Shown: positions 1-8,171, counted from the first letter of the stretch. The stretch: 32,483 nt of DNA from Pseudomonadota bacterium (GCA_947453065.1 CANGFJ010000009.1:1-32483), one strand, 5' to 3'. The notes: generated from the sequence alone by a model not told the origin. Numbers and translations: made by a program.

Positions 1-1589
1 GGATAGAACACCGGATCGGGCTGGATGTTGTCGATGCGGGCGACGTTCAGCCACTGGAAGGCAAAGTTGGTGACCAGCGTCTCTGACAGCGGGCTCGCCA
101 GCATGCGCCGCACCTGCGCCTCGAACACGGCCGGATCCCGCAGTCGGCCGGCGGTGGCGGCGTCGATCAGCGGCTGGTCGGGCCCTTCGCTCCACAGGAA
201 GAACGACAAGCGCGAGGCCAGTTCCAGGTCTGACAGCGGGGTGGGCGCTCCGGGCGTCCGCGCCGCGGCGGTCGCCGTACCGGTGGACTCGGTGCGCACC
301 AGGAACTTGGTGCTGGAGAGGATGGCGGTGATTCCGCTCTCGATGCCGGCATCAAAATCGCCCGTCTCGCGGCCCAGGGCGTAGAACGCCAGAGGTGCCT
401 TGAGGTCCTCGTCTGTCGCAGGGCGGCGGAACGCCTCGGCAGTCAGCTTCGCGAAAATGTGGCGCGCGCAGGGGAGTTCTTCTGCTGCGTTGGCAGGCCG
501 GCAGGAGAAGATTTTCTTGCGGCTGACGGTTTCGGTGATGCCCGTGACGTTGAAGGGGCCCGACACGTCAAAGCCCGGAATGCCCGGCACGCGTTCCATT
601 TCCGGCAGCATGGCGATGGGCTGCAGCGGCGAGTCGGACTGAGCGAAGGAACGCTGCACGAACGTGACCCCAACCCGGTGGGTGCCGGCCTTGATCTTCA
701 GGCGGATGTGGTTGAAGCGCGTCTGCATTTCTTCTGCGGCGATGGACTGATTGATGTCCACGGCCTTGAGGTCTGCTGCGCCGCCCACTTCCTGCTCGAA
801 GACGCGCACCTCGTCGACCGTCATGATGACGCGGTGGGGCTGGTCGATCTTGGTGACGTAGCCGGCGCCATGGAAGAAGAAGTTGCGGATGTTGAATTCG
901 TATTCGCCATCGGCCGGGAAATAGTGGGCGATCTGCAAACCGCCCCGCGTGCCCAGCGGCAGGCCGTCGATGTGCTGGGTCTGGTCTGAGGCCGGGTTGG
1001 CGCGGTATTCCCGGCTGCTGGGCGCGATGTTGAGGCGACCGACGGCCTGGCGGCTGATGGTGCGCGCTGCGGCGATGTACTGGTCGAGGTAAGTGGGGGA
1101 AACGCGCAGCGAGGCCGCGACGTTGTCGAACCCTTCGTTGGAGACGTCCTTGGGAAGCAGGGTCTTTACGTCTGCGGAGATGCCGAACAGGCGGTTGATC
1201 TCGCGCCCGTACTCGGTACGGTTCAGCCGGTGCAAGCCGACATAGCCCGGGTCAGGCCTGCTGGCTGCGGCCTGGTCCAGCGCCTGCTCGGTCCAGGAAA
1301 CAAAGGCGTCGATGCTTTTCTGGTCGGGCTGCGTTTCGCCCGGAGGGGGCATGAGCCGCCCGCGCAGCTTGCGGATGGTGGTTTCCCAGGTGGCCGCGTC
1401 GGCCGGCAGGCTGTCGATGGACAGGGTGTCGAAGGCCACGCCACCGGCCCAGTCGGTGCTGTTGTGGCATTTGGCGCAGCGCTGCTCCAGCAGGTTCCAC
1501 TGGGGTGGGGGGCTGGGCGCCGCATTTGCCAGCAGGGTGGTACCGCCCAGCAGCACCCACATGGACGTTTTGAACCAACCCCTCTGCAC
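1..1589 (-). CDS. DUF1587/DUF1592-family cytochrome c-like protein, 3' end outside window
   Basis: The reading frame is open for 529 codons and runs off the left edge. I chose the GTG at 1589 because AAGGAG lies 7 nt upstream (1602-1597) and a hydrophobic signal-like segment follows (residues 8-24). A planctomycete-type haem motif CAKCH sits at residues 38-42, followed by an STDWAGGVAFDTL stretch. Next come a DUF1587-like segment (GLHRLNRTEYGREINRLF), a beta-rich central region, and the start of the DUF1592 domain (LASRLSFFLWS). It is clearly paralogous to the complete gene at 22895-25330, for example sharing VTNFAFQWLNV near the cut end. By that comparison about 270 residues, including DUF1588 and DUF1585, lie outside the window. 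Family function is not established; the haem motif and signal suggest a periplasmic redox role. It diverges from the operon starting at 1774. Confidence 0.88.
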   Translation of the reverse strand, partial: MQRGWFKTSMWVLLGGTTLLANAAPSPPPQWNLLEQRCAKCHNSTDWAGGVAFDTLSIDSLPADAATWETTIRKLRGRLMPPPGETQPDQKSIDAFVSWTEQALDQAAASRPDPGYVGLHRLNRTEYGREINRLFGISADVKTLLPKDVSNEGFDNVAASLRVSPTYLDQYIAAARTISRQAVGRLNIAPSSREYRANPASDQTQHIDGLPLGTRGGLQIAHYFPADGEYEFNIRNFFFHGAGYVTKIDQPHRVIMTVDEVRVFEQEVGGAADLKAVDINQSIAAEEMQTRFNHIRLKIKAGTHRVGVTFVQRSFAQSDSPLQPIAMLPEMERVPGIPGFDVSGPFNVTGITETVSRKKIFSCRPANAAEELPCARHIFAKLTAEAFRRPATDEDLKAPLAFYALGRETGDFDAGIESGITAILSSTKFLVRTESTGTATAAARTPGAPTPLSDLELASRLSFFLWSEGPDQPLIDAATAGRLRDPAVFEAQVRRMLASPLSETLVTNFAFQWLNVARIDNIQPDPVFY

Positions 1590-1647
1590 CTGGCGTCTCC
1601 TTGATGGCGGCACATGTCACCGCACAAGAGTTCATGATTTTGCACCG

Positions 1648-1653
1648 ATTCTA
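1648..1653 (-). promoter_or_regulatory. candidate -10 element (TAGAAT) upstream of the left-edge DUF1592 gene
   Basis: On the minus strand, CTAGAATC lies about 60 nt upstream of the GTG at 1589. TAGAAT resembles a sigma-70 -10 hexamer. I see no convincing -35 at 16-18 nt spacing. The same eight bases occur upstream of the other DUF1592-containing operon (21919-21926), which gives it a little extra weight. Confidence 0.3.
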
Positions 1654-1773
1654 GACTTTAACCGGGATCCGGGGCAGAGGAGAGCCTCGATGCGCGGCGG
1701 TGACGCTTGACGGCATGGGCACGCAGGGCTATCTGTGGAAAAAATAATCTGCAAACAGCAGAGCGGGGGTTCC

Positions 1774-2823
1774 ATGGACGCGTTCCAGAGTGGGTTGGCG
1801 CAGGCGGCACTGGCGTTCTGGGCGTATCTGGGGCCCCAGCCCAACAGCACCCATCAGGCGTTCGGGGCGTTCGCGACCGGTTCACTGGCGAACATGGCCC
1901 GTAATTATTTCTGGTTCCTGCTGATGGGGGCGGTGCTCTATGCCGTTTTTCTGCGCAAACGCGGTGCGGCACTGACGCCCGCGGCGGTGTTGCGCTACCT
2001 GCTGCCCGCTTCCGTCTACAAAACCCCGTCGGTCCGCATTGACCTGATGATGGTCCCGATTTCCTGGGTGCTGAATTTCCTGCTGTTCGCGGGACTGGCC
2101 GTGGGGTCCGGCGTGGCGCAGATCTGGTTGGTGCAGCATTACGGCCATTCGCCGCTGCAGGTGCCCGCCGGATGGATGGCGGTGGCGCTGCAAATCGCCT
2201 TTACCTTGCTGGGTACCGACCTGGCCCGTTTTGCCTGGCACTACCAGGGCCACAAGGTGGCGTTTTTCTGGGAGTTCCACAAAGGCCATCATTCGGCCGA
2301 AACGCTGCATCCGGTGTTCATCCGCACGCATCCGGTCGACATGTTCATCCGCCTGCTCTACATGAACATGGGTGGCGGGCTGCTGGGCGGTGGCCTGATG
2401 TACCTGACGGGTGTCGATGCCAGCGCGACGGCGGCCGGCTATTTGGCGGTCATCGGCACGGTGTTCCATTTCATGCAGCAGTTCGAGCATTCGCATGTGA
2501 AGTTCTCGTTCGGCAAGACGCTCGACACGATTTTCTATCCGCCGCATTTTCATCAGATCCATCACAGCGCCCTGCTTGCGCACCGCGACAAGAACTTTGG
2601 GCTGACGGGCGGCCTGTGCCTGTGGGACAAGCTGGCCGGCACGCTCTACATCCCCAAGGCCGACGAGAAGATTGTGTATGGGGCTTCGATGGAGGAACTG
2701 GGTGACAACAACCCGCATCGCACCCTCTGGGGGTTCCTGTCCGGTCCGTTTGTCGCGGCTGTCAGGACGCTGGGTCGGCATGCGGAGGGTCCGGGTGAAC
2801 GGCCGGCACGCGAGGTCGCATGA
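1774..2823 (+). CDS. fatty acid hydroxylase / sterol desaturase superfamily membrane protein
   Basis: This 349-residue integral membrane protein is a probable di-iron oxygenase that hydroxylates or desaturates a lipid-like or other hydrophobic substrate. The family's histidine clusters are all present: HxxxH at 156-160, HKGHH at 169-173, HSH at 239-241 and HFHQIHH at 258-264. Hydrophobic segments lie around residues 45-60, 95-120, 130-150 and 195-235. I chose the ATG at 1774, preceded by GGGGG at 1765-1769, over an in-frame GTG at 1735 that adds 13 polar residues and has no ribosome site. The stop overlaps the next start (ATGA, 2820-2823), so translation of the two is probably coupled. No sterol biosynthesis genes are nearby, so a sterol substrate should not be assumed; the flavocytochrome neighbours suggest an oxidative catabolic or tailoring pathway. 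Confidence 0.9.
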   Translation: MDAFQSGLAQAALAFWAYLGPQPNSTHQAFGAFATGSLANMARNYFWFLLMGAVLYAVFLRKRGAALTPAAVLRYLLPASVYKTPSVRIDLMMVPISWVLNFLLFAGLAVGSGVAQIWLVQHYGHSPLQVPAGWMAVALQIAFTLLGTDLARFAWHYQGHKVAFFWEFHKGHHSAETLHPVFIRTHPVDMFIRLLYMNMGGGLLGGGLMYLTGVDASATAAGYLAVIGTVFHFMQQFEHSHVKFSFGKTLDTIFYPPHFHQIHHSALLAHRDKNFGLTGGLCLWDKLAGTLYIPKADEKIVYGASMEELGDNNPHRTLWGFLSGPFVAAVRTLGRHAEGPGERPAREVA

Positions 2824-3407
2824 CCAACCGACGTGAATTCCTGCACGGCGCAACGCTGGCGGCCGTGCCGCTGGTGACGGGGCTGCCTGCCGTCGCGGTC
2901 GCCGTGCAGCGCCCTGCACCGGCCTTCCATGCCGTGCTGATCGATGATCGCTTTGCCGCGGCCAGTGCCTTTGGCGCCCGGCTGGCGGCCCGCGGCGAGG
3001 CAATCCGCGTCGTGCCGGGGGGCAATCTGACCTACCTGTGGCTGAATGACATTGACCCGGCCTGGCGCCGTGCGCCGGTGCCCGTGGCGGGGCTCACGCG
3101 CCCTGCGGTGTTGTTCTGCCTGGAACAGCTGGCCTGGGCACAGGGCCTGCGGGTCGTGTACCACGCCGAGCACGTCGTTTCTCCGACCGGGGTGGTGCAG
3201 CACACGGTGCAGCGCTGCGCCGCGAGCCTGGATACGTCGTCGCTCGTGATGCGCGGGCCGCTGTGGCCCAGCGAGGTGGCCGATGTCGTGGCCTCGCAGG
3301 GCGCGCTCCCGCGGCACGCCCCGGCGGGCCCGAGTTGTTCGGGCCTTGCCCCGGTGCTTGCGCCCGGCGCTGAGCTGCTGGCCTCCTGGATGATCGCTCG
3401 GGCCTGA
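2820..3407 (+). CDS. Tat-signal protein of unknown function
   Basis: This 195-residue protein begins with a twin-arginine signal (NRREFLHG followed by a hydrophobic stretch to about residue 29), so export in folded form is likely. I do not recognise the mature domain. It looks like a small alpha/beta fold (HAVLIDDRFAAASAFGARLAARGEAIRVVPGG) with cysteines near residues 99, 139 and 180. It has no haem or evident metal motif. The start overlaps the preceding stop by four bases, and the flavoprotein gene begins 20 nt after its stop, so it almost certainly belongs to the same transcript. It could be a partner or export/maturation factor for the flavoprotein, which has no signal of its own; that is inference. 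Confidence 0.75.
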   Translation: MTNRREFLHGATLAAVPLVTGLPAVAVAVQRPAPAFHAVLIDDRFAAASAFGARLAARGEAIRVVPGGNLTYLWLNDIDPAWRRAPVPVAGLTRPAVLFCLEQLAWAQGLRVVYHAEHVVSPTGVVQHTVQRCAASLDTSSLVMRGPLWPSEVADVVASQGALPRHAPAGPSCSGLAPVLAPGAELLASWMIARA

Positions 3408-3427
3408 ACCCTGTAAGGAAACCGACC

Positions 3428-4963
3428 ATGGCCTTGCCGCCGAATGTCGCTGCTGCTGACTTCAACGCCGCCCTGGCCGCCTGGCGGGCCGCCATTGGCG
3501 CCGACTGGGTGTTTACCTCGGATGAGGACGTTGCGCTGTATCGCGACGCGTACTCGCCGCTGTACGGCGAGCCGGACGAGCGTGTGGCTTCGGGGGCCGT
3601 GGCGCCCTCGACGGTGGAGCAGGTGCAGGCCGTGGTGCGCATCGCGAACCAGTACCGCATTCCGCTGTATGCGATCTCTACCGGGCGCAACCTGGCCTAT
3701 GGCGGGTCTGCGCCCGTGCACTCCGGCAGCGTGGTGCTGGACCTCAAGCGCCTGAATCGCGTGCTGGAGGTCAACGAGCGCAATGCCTACGCGCTGGTCG
3801 AACCGGGTGTGAGCTACTTCGACCTGTACGAGCACGTCACGAAGTCGGGTTTGGACGTGTGGATCGATCCGCCGGACCCGGGCTGGGGCAGCGTCATCGG
3901 CAATGCACTGGATGGCGGTGGCGGCTGGACGGCCTCACCGTTCCGCGATCATTTTGGCTCCCACTGCGGCATGGAGGTGGTGCTGGCCAACGGCGAAATT
4001 GTGCGCACGGGCATGGGCGCCGTGCCGGGTGCGAAGTCCTGGCAGCACAACAAGTGGGGCTATGGGCCCTGGGTGGATGGCCTGTTCCGGCAGGGGAACA
4101 TGGGCGTCGTCACCAAGATGGGCTTCTACCTCATGCCGCGGCCTGAGGCCTATGTGTCGGCCACGGTGCAGGTGTTCCGCGAGGCAGACATCGTCCCGCT
4201 GCTCGACACGCTGAACCTGCTGGAGAACCAGCACGTGGTGAATGGCTCGACCTCGCTGTTCGGCGGACGCATTGATGCGGCGGCCCCTGCGGGTGCGCCG
4301 GCCTGGTCGGTGCTGGTGCCGATCTATGGTCCGGAAAAAGTCATTCGTGCACAGCTGGAGTACGCGCGCGAAAAGTTTGCAAAGATCCCGGGCGCAAAGT
4401 TCATCGAAGGCGAGCTGCTGCGAACGCCCCTGTCGGATGAGGCGCTGAAGCGCGTGCGTCTGGTGAACTTCGGCATCCCGAACCTCTCGACCTTTGGCAT
4501 GCTGGGTCGTTCGGTCGGCAACCCTGAACCGGCCGGCGGGCACATCGGCTTCTCGCCCATCATTCCGCGCACGGGCGAGGCCTTGCTCGAATACCTGCGC
4601 TTCTACCGCGAGTACCTGCCGAAGGTATCCGGCGGCAGCAACCTGGGCATTATCGGGCCGGTGTACATGACCAACTGGGAACGCTCGCTGGTCGCGATGA
4701 TCATGTTCCCGATCGGGCGCGACAAGGCGCGCAATGCGCAGATGCGCAAGGCCTTCCGGGAATTCGTGGCGCTGGCCGCGGAGCGCGGCTGGGCGGAATA
4801 CCGCGCGCCGGCGATCTTCCAGGATCTGGTCTCGGATACGTATTCGTACAACAACCATGCACTGCGCCGGCTGCGCGAAACAATCAAGGATGCGGTGGAT
4901 CCCAACGGCATCCTCTCGCCGGGTCGCTATGGCGTGTGGCCGAAACACCTGAGGAAGACCTGA
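3428..4963 (+). CDS. VAO/PCMH-family FAD oxidoreductase (4-cresol dehydrogenase flavoprotein-like)
   Basis: This 511-residue flavoprotein resembles the PchF subunit of 4-cresol dehydrogenase, and related eugenol hydroxylases and vanillyl-alcohol oxidases, over its length. The N-terminal PCMH-type FAD-binding domain carries the pyrophosphate loop STGRNLAYGGSAPV (84-97), and VVLANGEIVRTGMGAVPG follows at about 184-201. The C-terminal cap domain ends in FQDLVSDTYSY and AVDPNGILSPGRYG, both typical of the family. These enzymes oxidise para-alkylphenols to a quinone methide that is then hydrated. The expected electron acceptor, a small cytochrome c, is encoded one base downstream (start 4965). No signal peptide is visible. 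AAGGAAA upstream supports the start. Whether the FAD-linking Tyr of PchF is conserved needs an alignment. The exact substrate is unknown, but a 4-alkylphenol is the best guess. Confidence 0.9.
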   Translation: MALPPNVAAADFNAALAAWRAAIGADWVFTSDEDVALYRDAYSPLYGEPDERVASGAVAPSTVEQVQAVVRIANQYRIPLYAISTGRNLAYGGSAPVHSGSVVLDLKRLNRVLEVNERNAYALVEPGVSYFDLYEHVTKSGLDVWIDPPDPGWGSVIGNALDGGGGWTASPFRDHFGSHCGMEVVLANGEIVRTGMGAVPGAKSWQHNKWGYGPWVDGLFRQGNMGVVTKMGFYLMPRPEAYVSATVQVFREADIVPLLDTLNLLENQHVVNGSTSLFGGRIDAAAPAGAPAWSVLVPIYGPEKVIRAQLEYAREKFAKIPGAKFIEGELLRTPLSDEALKRVRLVNFGIPNLSTFGMLGRSVGNPEPAGGHIGFSPIIPRTGEALLEYLRFYREYLPKVSGGSNLGIIGPVYMTNWERSLVAMIMFPIGRDKARNAQMRKAFREFVALAAERGWAEYRAPAIFQDLVSDTYSYNNHALRRLRETIKDAVDPNGILSPGRYGVWPKHLRKT

Positions 4964-4964
4964 C

Positions 4965-5312
4965 ATGAAGGGCGCGATCCTTGTGATGGGCTTTCTTGCG
5001 CTGGGGCTGGACGCCGCCGCGCAGGCAGCGGCCCCTACGGTGTCGCTGGGTGCGGCGGTGTACACACACTGGTGCTCGCACTGTCATGCGCCGGGGCCAG
5101 GGCATCCGGGTACGGAGTCGCTACAACTCAAGTACGCGGGTAAGCTGCCCGCCGTCCTGGTGGAACGCACGGACCTGACGCCTGCGGTGGTGTCGACCTT
5201 CGTGCGCCAGGGGGTGTTGTTGATGGCACCGTTCCGCAAAACCGAGATCACCGATACCGAGCTGGCCGCGTTGTCGATCTACGTGGCGGGCAACTACCAG
5301 AAGGCGCGCTGA
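4965..5312 (+). CDS. small c-type cytochrome, likely partner subunit of the flavoprotein
   Basis: This 115-residue class I cytochrome c has a signal peptide (about residues 1-23), one haem-binding CSHCH motif, and a probable axial methionine in the LLMAPFRK segment. Its C-terminal helix reads TELAALSIYVAGNY. Size and position match PchC, the cytochrome subunit that takes electrons from the 4-cresol dehydrogenase flavoprotein. The start lies one base after the flavoprotein stop, which argues for co-translation and a stoichiometric complex. It should act in the periplasm. Confidence 0.92.
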   Translation: MKGAILVMGFLALGLDAAAQAAAPTVSLGAAVYTHWCSHCHAPGPGHPGTESLQLKYAGKLPAVLVERTDLTPAVVSTFVRQGVLLMAPFRKTEITDTELAALSIYVAGNYQKAR

Positions 5313-5319
5313 ATACACC

Positions 5320-6006
5320 ATGAGTCTGACTACGCTTCCTACCCGTCCGGAGCCGTTGGAGCTGGACCTGGCCCGGTCCGCCGTCATCGTCGTCGACATG
5401 CAGAATGCCTTTGCCAGCCCGAAGGGGCTGCTCGACCTGGCGGGTGTGGACATCGCCGGTGCTGGCGCGGTAGTGGCCACGCTGGCGCCGATCCTGGCCG
5501 ATGCGCGCCTGCGTGGCGTGCCGGTGATCTACTTGCAGACCGGCTACAAGCCGGACCTGAGCAACGGCGGTGGGCCTGCGTCACCGAACCCGCGCAAGGA
5601 GACGGCGCTGTGCCTGATGCGCCAGCGCCCCGAGCTAAAGGGGCAGCTGCTGGTGGAAGGCACCTGGGACTTCCAGATCGTGCCGGAGCTGGCGCCGGAG
5701 CCCAATGATGTCGTGGTGCTCAAGACGCGCTACAGCGGCTTTGCCGGCACGCAGCTGGACTCGGTGCTGCGGGTGCGGGACATCCGCTACCTGTTCTTTG
5801 TCGGCATTGCGACCAACGTCTGCGTGGAGTCGACCCTGCGCGATGCGTACTTCCACGAGTACTGGCCGGTGCTGGTGACAGATGGGGCCATGCAGGCCGG
5901 TCCGCCAGCGGCCCATGAGGCCACGATTTTCAACGTCGAGTCTTTTTTCGGCTGGACGCTGACAGCGCAGCAGCTGCGGCAGGCGCTGGGTACGATCAGT
6001 CCCTGA
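5320..6006 (+). CDS. isochorismatase-family cysteine hydrolase, RutB-like
   Basis: This 228-residue cytoplasmic hydrolase has the family triad: Asp26 in VVDMQN, Lys135 in LKTRYSGF and Cys168 in ATNVCVESTLRD. Several stretches resemble RutB (ureidoacrylate amidohydrolase): VDMQNAF, GGPASPNPRKE, TWDFQIVPEL, RYSGFAGTQLDSVLR, and a C-terminal FNVESFFGW. No other rut genes are present, so pyrimidine breakdown is not indicated. The gene starts 7 nt after the cytochrome stop, with only a weak ribosome site, so it probably depends on upstream translation. It may cleave an amide or carbamate bond in the pathway served by the flavocytochrome, but the substrate is unknown. Confidence 0.9.
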   Translation: MSLTTLPTRPEPLELDLARSAVIVVDMQNAFASPKGLLDLAGVDIAGAGAVVATLAPILADARLRGVPVIYLQTGYKPDLSNGGGPASPNPRKETALCLMRQRPELKGQLLVEGTWDFQIVPELAPEPNDVVVLKTRYSGFAGTQLDSVLRVRDIRYLFFVGIATNVCVESTLRDAYFHEYWPVLVTDGAMQAGPPAAHEATIFNVESFFGWTLTAQQLRQALGTISP

Positions 6007-6048
6007 TTTGCTGCCGCCGTTTTCCATGCCTTGAAGGAGCCCGCTGAG

Positions 6049-6330
6049 ATGTCTGCCAAGTCCATCTTTGTCAGCACTGCCTGCGCGATCAGTCTTGTGA
6101 CGCTGGGTTTTTGGTTGGACAAGATATCGTCCAGCACAGCCAACGAAGCTGCCGAAGAGGCGGCCGGCACAGTGGTGTCTGCCAAGCGTGCGACGAAGGA
6201 AGGGGGCACTCCGCCGGTCATCGTTCCGGTGGCGGCGGTAGATCAGGCCGCGGAGCCCAGTGCGACCGATGCAGCCACTGCATCGGCGGCAGCACTGGCA
6301 CCGAAGACCAAGGCAAACATCGCCAAGTAG
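6049..6330 (+). CDS. small membrane-anchored or secreted Ala-rich protein, unknown function
   Basis: This 93-residue protein is preceded by AAGGAG (6034-6039), which sets the start at ATG 6049 rather than the TTG at 6031. A single hydrophobic segment (about residues 5-23) is followed by a low-complexity tail rich in Ala, Thr, Val and Pro with no recognisable domain. The hydrophobic segment could be an uncleaved anchor or a signal. It lies 42 nt after the RutB-like gene on the same strand and may be the last gene of that operon. Composition alone cannot assign a function; a coding gene is supported mainly by its ribosome site and position. Confidence 0.55.
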   Translation: MSAKSIFVSTACAISLVTLGFWLDKISSSTANEAAEEAAGTVVSAKRATKEGGTPPVIVPVAAVDQAAEPSATDAATASAAALAPKTKANIAK

Positions 6331-6345
6331 GCACTGTGCGGCGGC

Positions 6346-7143
6346 CTAGCCTCGCCGCGCCGGTAACCACGCTGCGGCGCGGTTCGCAACGTGCGCGAAG
6401 GCGATGGCGCTCAGGCCCCGGAGGACATAGAGCGCCACAAAATCGGACACGAAGTGCGTGAGGCCCGCGTACAGGAGTCCGCCGGGCCCGGCATGATAGG
6501 GCAGCGTGCGCAGGTCCGCGCGGGCCGCGAGCACCGTCGCGCCCAGCAGGATGAATGCCAACCAGGCCGCCTGTTCCGTCATGGGTTGTCCCTGGGCGGT
6601 TGGTGTTATCGGGGGCGGCTGGCGGTAGTACCACCACGCCAGGATGCCCAGGCCTGCGAGCGAACTGGTGTATTGCAGCAGCAGATAGAGGGGGGCGGTA
6701 TGCCCCGAAAACAGTGTCAGCGGTGTGTTAAGCACCGGCAGCAGCTGCACGATGCTTCCCTCGCCATGCGTCGCGCCATCGCAGAGGTAATGGGTGAACG
6801 AACCCAGCCACAATGCTGGCAGGGCCCTGGCCCAGGGGAGCAGCCTCCCCTGGCGCAAGGGCGAGAGTTCCTGCTCAAGCAGGGCGCGGTGCTTGCCCCA
6901 CAGAGGCTGGAGGAGGGCGGGTTCGAGCAAGACGAGCGCGATAAGCAGCGCGAGGGCGAGCAAGGGCCCGATTGTCAGGGTCGACTGAAGGGAATGGGTG
7001 TTCCCCAGCGCATGCAGGACGCGCAGGGGCAGGAAGAACGGCAGGTCCGGTCCTACACTGCCCAGTGCCAGCGCAAGGAACGCGCCAGGATACAGCTTGT
7101 GCAGCGGCAGCACGGCGGCGGGATGGGCGAGCGTGAACGGCAT
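6346..7143 (-). CDS. DUF4184 family integral membrane protein
   Basis: This protein of 265 residues opens with MPFTLAHPAAVLPL, the characteristic start of DUF4184 proteins, which also supports ATG 7143 over longer frames. It has about five to six hydrophobic segments, and conserved-looking His/Asp clusters in GSVGPDLPFF and GSFTHYLCDGATHGEG. These resemble the HxxxD-type metal-site layout of membrane metal-dependent hydrolases, although no reaction is established for the family. The gene begins 10 nt after the stop of the PrsW-like gene, so the two are probably co-transcribed. Confidence 0.85.
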   Translation of the reverse strand: MPFTLAHPAAVLPLHKLYPGAFLALALGSVGPDLPFFLPLRVLHALGNTHSLQSTLTIGPLLALALLIALVLLEPALLQPLWGKHRALLEQELSPLRQGRLLPWARALPALWLGSFTHYLCDGATHGEGSIVQLLPVLNTPLTLFSGHTAPLYLLLQYTSSLAGLGILAWWYYRQPPPITPTAQGQPMTEQAAWLAFILLGATVLAARADLRTLPYHAGPGGLLYAGLTHFVSDFVALYVLRGLSAIAFAHVANRAAAWLPARRG

Positions 7144-7153
7144 GGGGGCATCC

Positions 7154-8167
7154 TCAGTCCCTGAGTTGTTGCAGTTGCCACAGGTCTTTACGACCGTTGG
7201 CAAGCATCGGCGCAATGGCAGCCAGGCCCGTCTTGCCGATGCTGCCTGACAGGTGCCCGAGCTCGATGAGCTTGTCGCGTGTTTCCTGGTCCAGCGGCAC
7301 CTCAAAGCCTTCCTCGCGCATCAGCAGCATGCCCTTGGCGCGCAGGGCCAGTTCCACGTGCAGGCGCAGGTAACACAGGATGTCGGTGAGCACTTCGCCG
7401 CTGAAGTGGGCCTTGAGCGTGTGGACGTACTGACCAATGGGGGAGCCTGACAGCTGGCCTGAATGAATGAGGGTGAGCGTGTCGACGCCCGCATCGAAGC
7501 CCTCGCCCAGCCACTCGGCCACCAGTCGCTGGCTGCGCTGGAAGATCGCGTAGAGCAGTGGGAGCAGGATCAACAGCATCAGCAGCGTCTGCACAATGGG
7601 CTTCACCAAGAAGTGGTTGAAGACCGAATGCACTGCTGCCGCCAGCAGCAGTCCGGGCAGGGCCTGCCACAGGGTGAACGTGGCATTGCGTTCAGCCAGA
7701 GACACCAGCAAAACGGCGAAGACTGCCACGGTGCCGCCATGCATGAAGGCTGTGCCGAAGCCGCGCACAAACCAGACCAGCAGGCTGTGGTGCTCGGCCT
7801 GCATCAGGTAGAAGAGGTTCTCGAAGACGGCGAATCCGGCACCGACGGCAAAGCCGAACACGGCGGCATCGGCGATGAAGCCGATGCGGTGGGTGCGGAA
7901 CAGCCAGAGGATGACCAGGGCCTTCAGGCCTTCTTCCACGAAGGGCGCGACCCAGTGCGAGTAGGCCTGGAAGGGCAGTCCCGACTGCTGCAGCAGGAAT
8001 CCGTTGGCGTAGTAGCACGCCGCGGCGGTCGCGGCGCCGCCTGCCAGCACCCCCAGCACCGTGCGGAAAGGTGCGAGCTTGTAGCTGTCGAAGTAGACCA
8101 GCACGAGCAGGAAGGCCATCACCGGTAGCAGGCCCATGACAGCAGGCAGCAGGAGTTGCAGGGTCAT
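7154..8167 (-). CDS. PrsW-family intramembrane metalloprotease
   Basis: This 337-residue polytopic membrane protein carries the PrsW signature residues: Glu78-Glu79 in FVEEGLKA, Phe112 to Glu116 in GFAVFEN, His143 in FMHGG, and His180/His185 in HSVFNH. Known members cut membrane-bound regulators such as anti-sigma factors within the lipid bilayer. The C-terminal ~110 residues are soluble and helical. The start lies 4 nt after the stop of the large peptidase-propeller gene, implying coupled expression. No sigma/anti-sigma pair is visible in the window, so its target is unknown. Confidence 0.88.
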   Translation of the reverse strand: MTLQLLLPAVMGLLPVMAFLLVLVYFDSYKLAPFRTVLGVLAGGAATAAACYYANGFLLQQSGLPFQAYSHWVAPFVEEGLKALVILWLFRTHRIGFIADAAVFGFAVGAGFAVFENLFYLMQAEHHSLLVWFVRGFGTAFMHGGTVAVFAVLLVSLAERNATFTLWQALPGLLLAAAVHSVFNHFLVKPIVQTLLMLLILLPLLYAIFQRSQRLVAEWLGEGFDAGVDTLTLIHSGQLSGSPIGQYVHTLKAHFSGEVLTDILCYLRLHVELALRAKGMLLMREEGFEVPLDQETRDKLIELGHLSGSIGKTGLAAIAPMLANGRKDLWQLQQLRD

Positions 8168-8171
8168 AGCG

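Noticed and set aside
1774-2823. Sterol biosynthesis
   Set aside because: The histidine boxes define a broad superfamily, and no squalene or sterol genes are in the window.
3935-5065. Long open frame antisense to the flavoprotein gene
   Set aside because: It mirrors a strongly supported gene, has His/Arg/Gln-rich composition typical of GC-rich antisense frames, and shows no domain.
5320-6006. Pyrimidine (Rut) degradation pathway
   Set aside because: Only a RutB-like hydrolase is present; no RutA, C, D or F neighbours.
6338-6358. GCGGCG/CGCCGC inverted repeat between convergent genes
   Set aside because: Short 6-bp arms of common GC-rich sequence, partly inside the DUF4184 coding end, with no T-tract.
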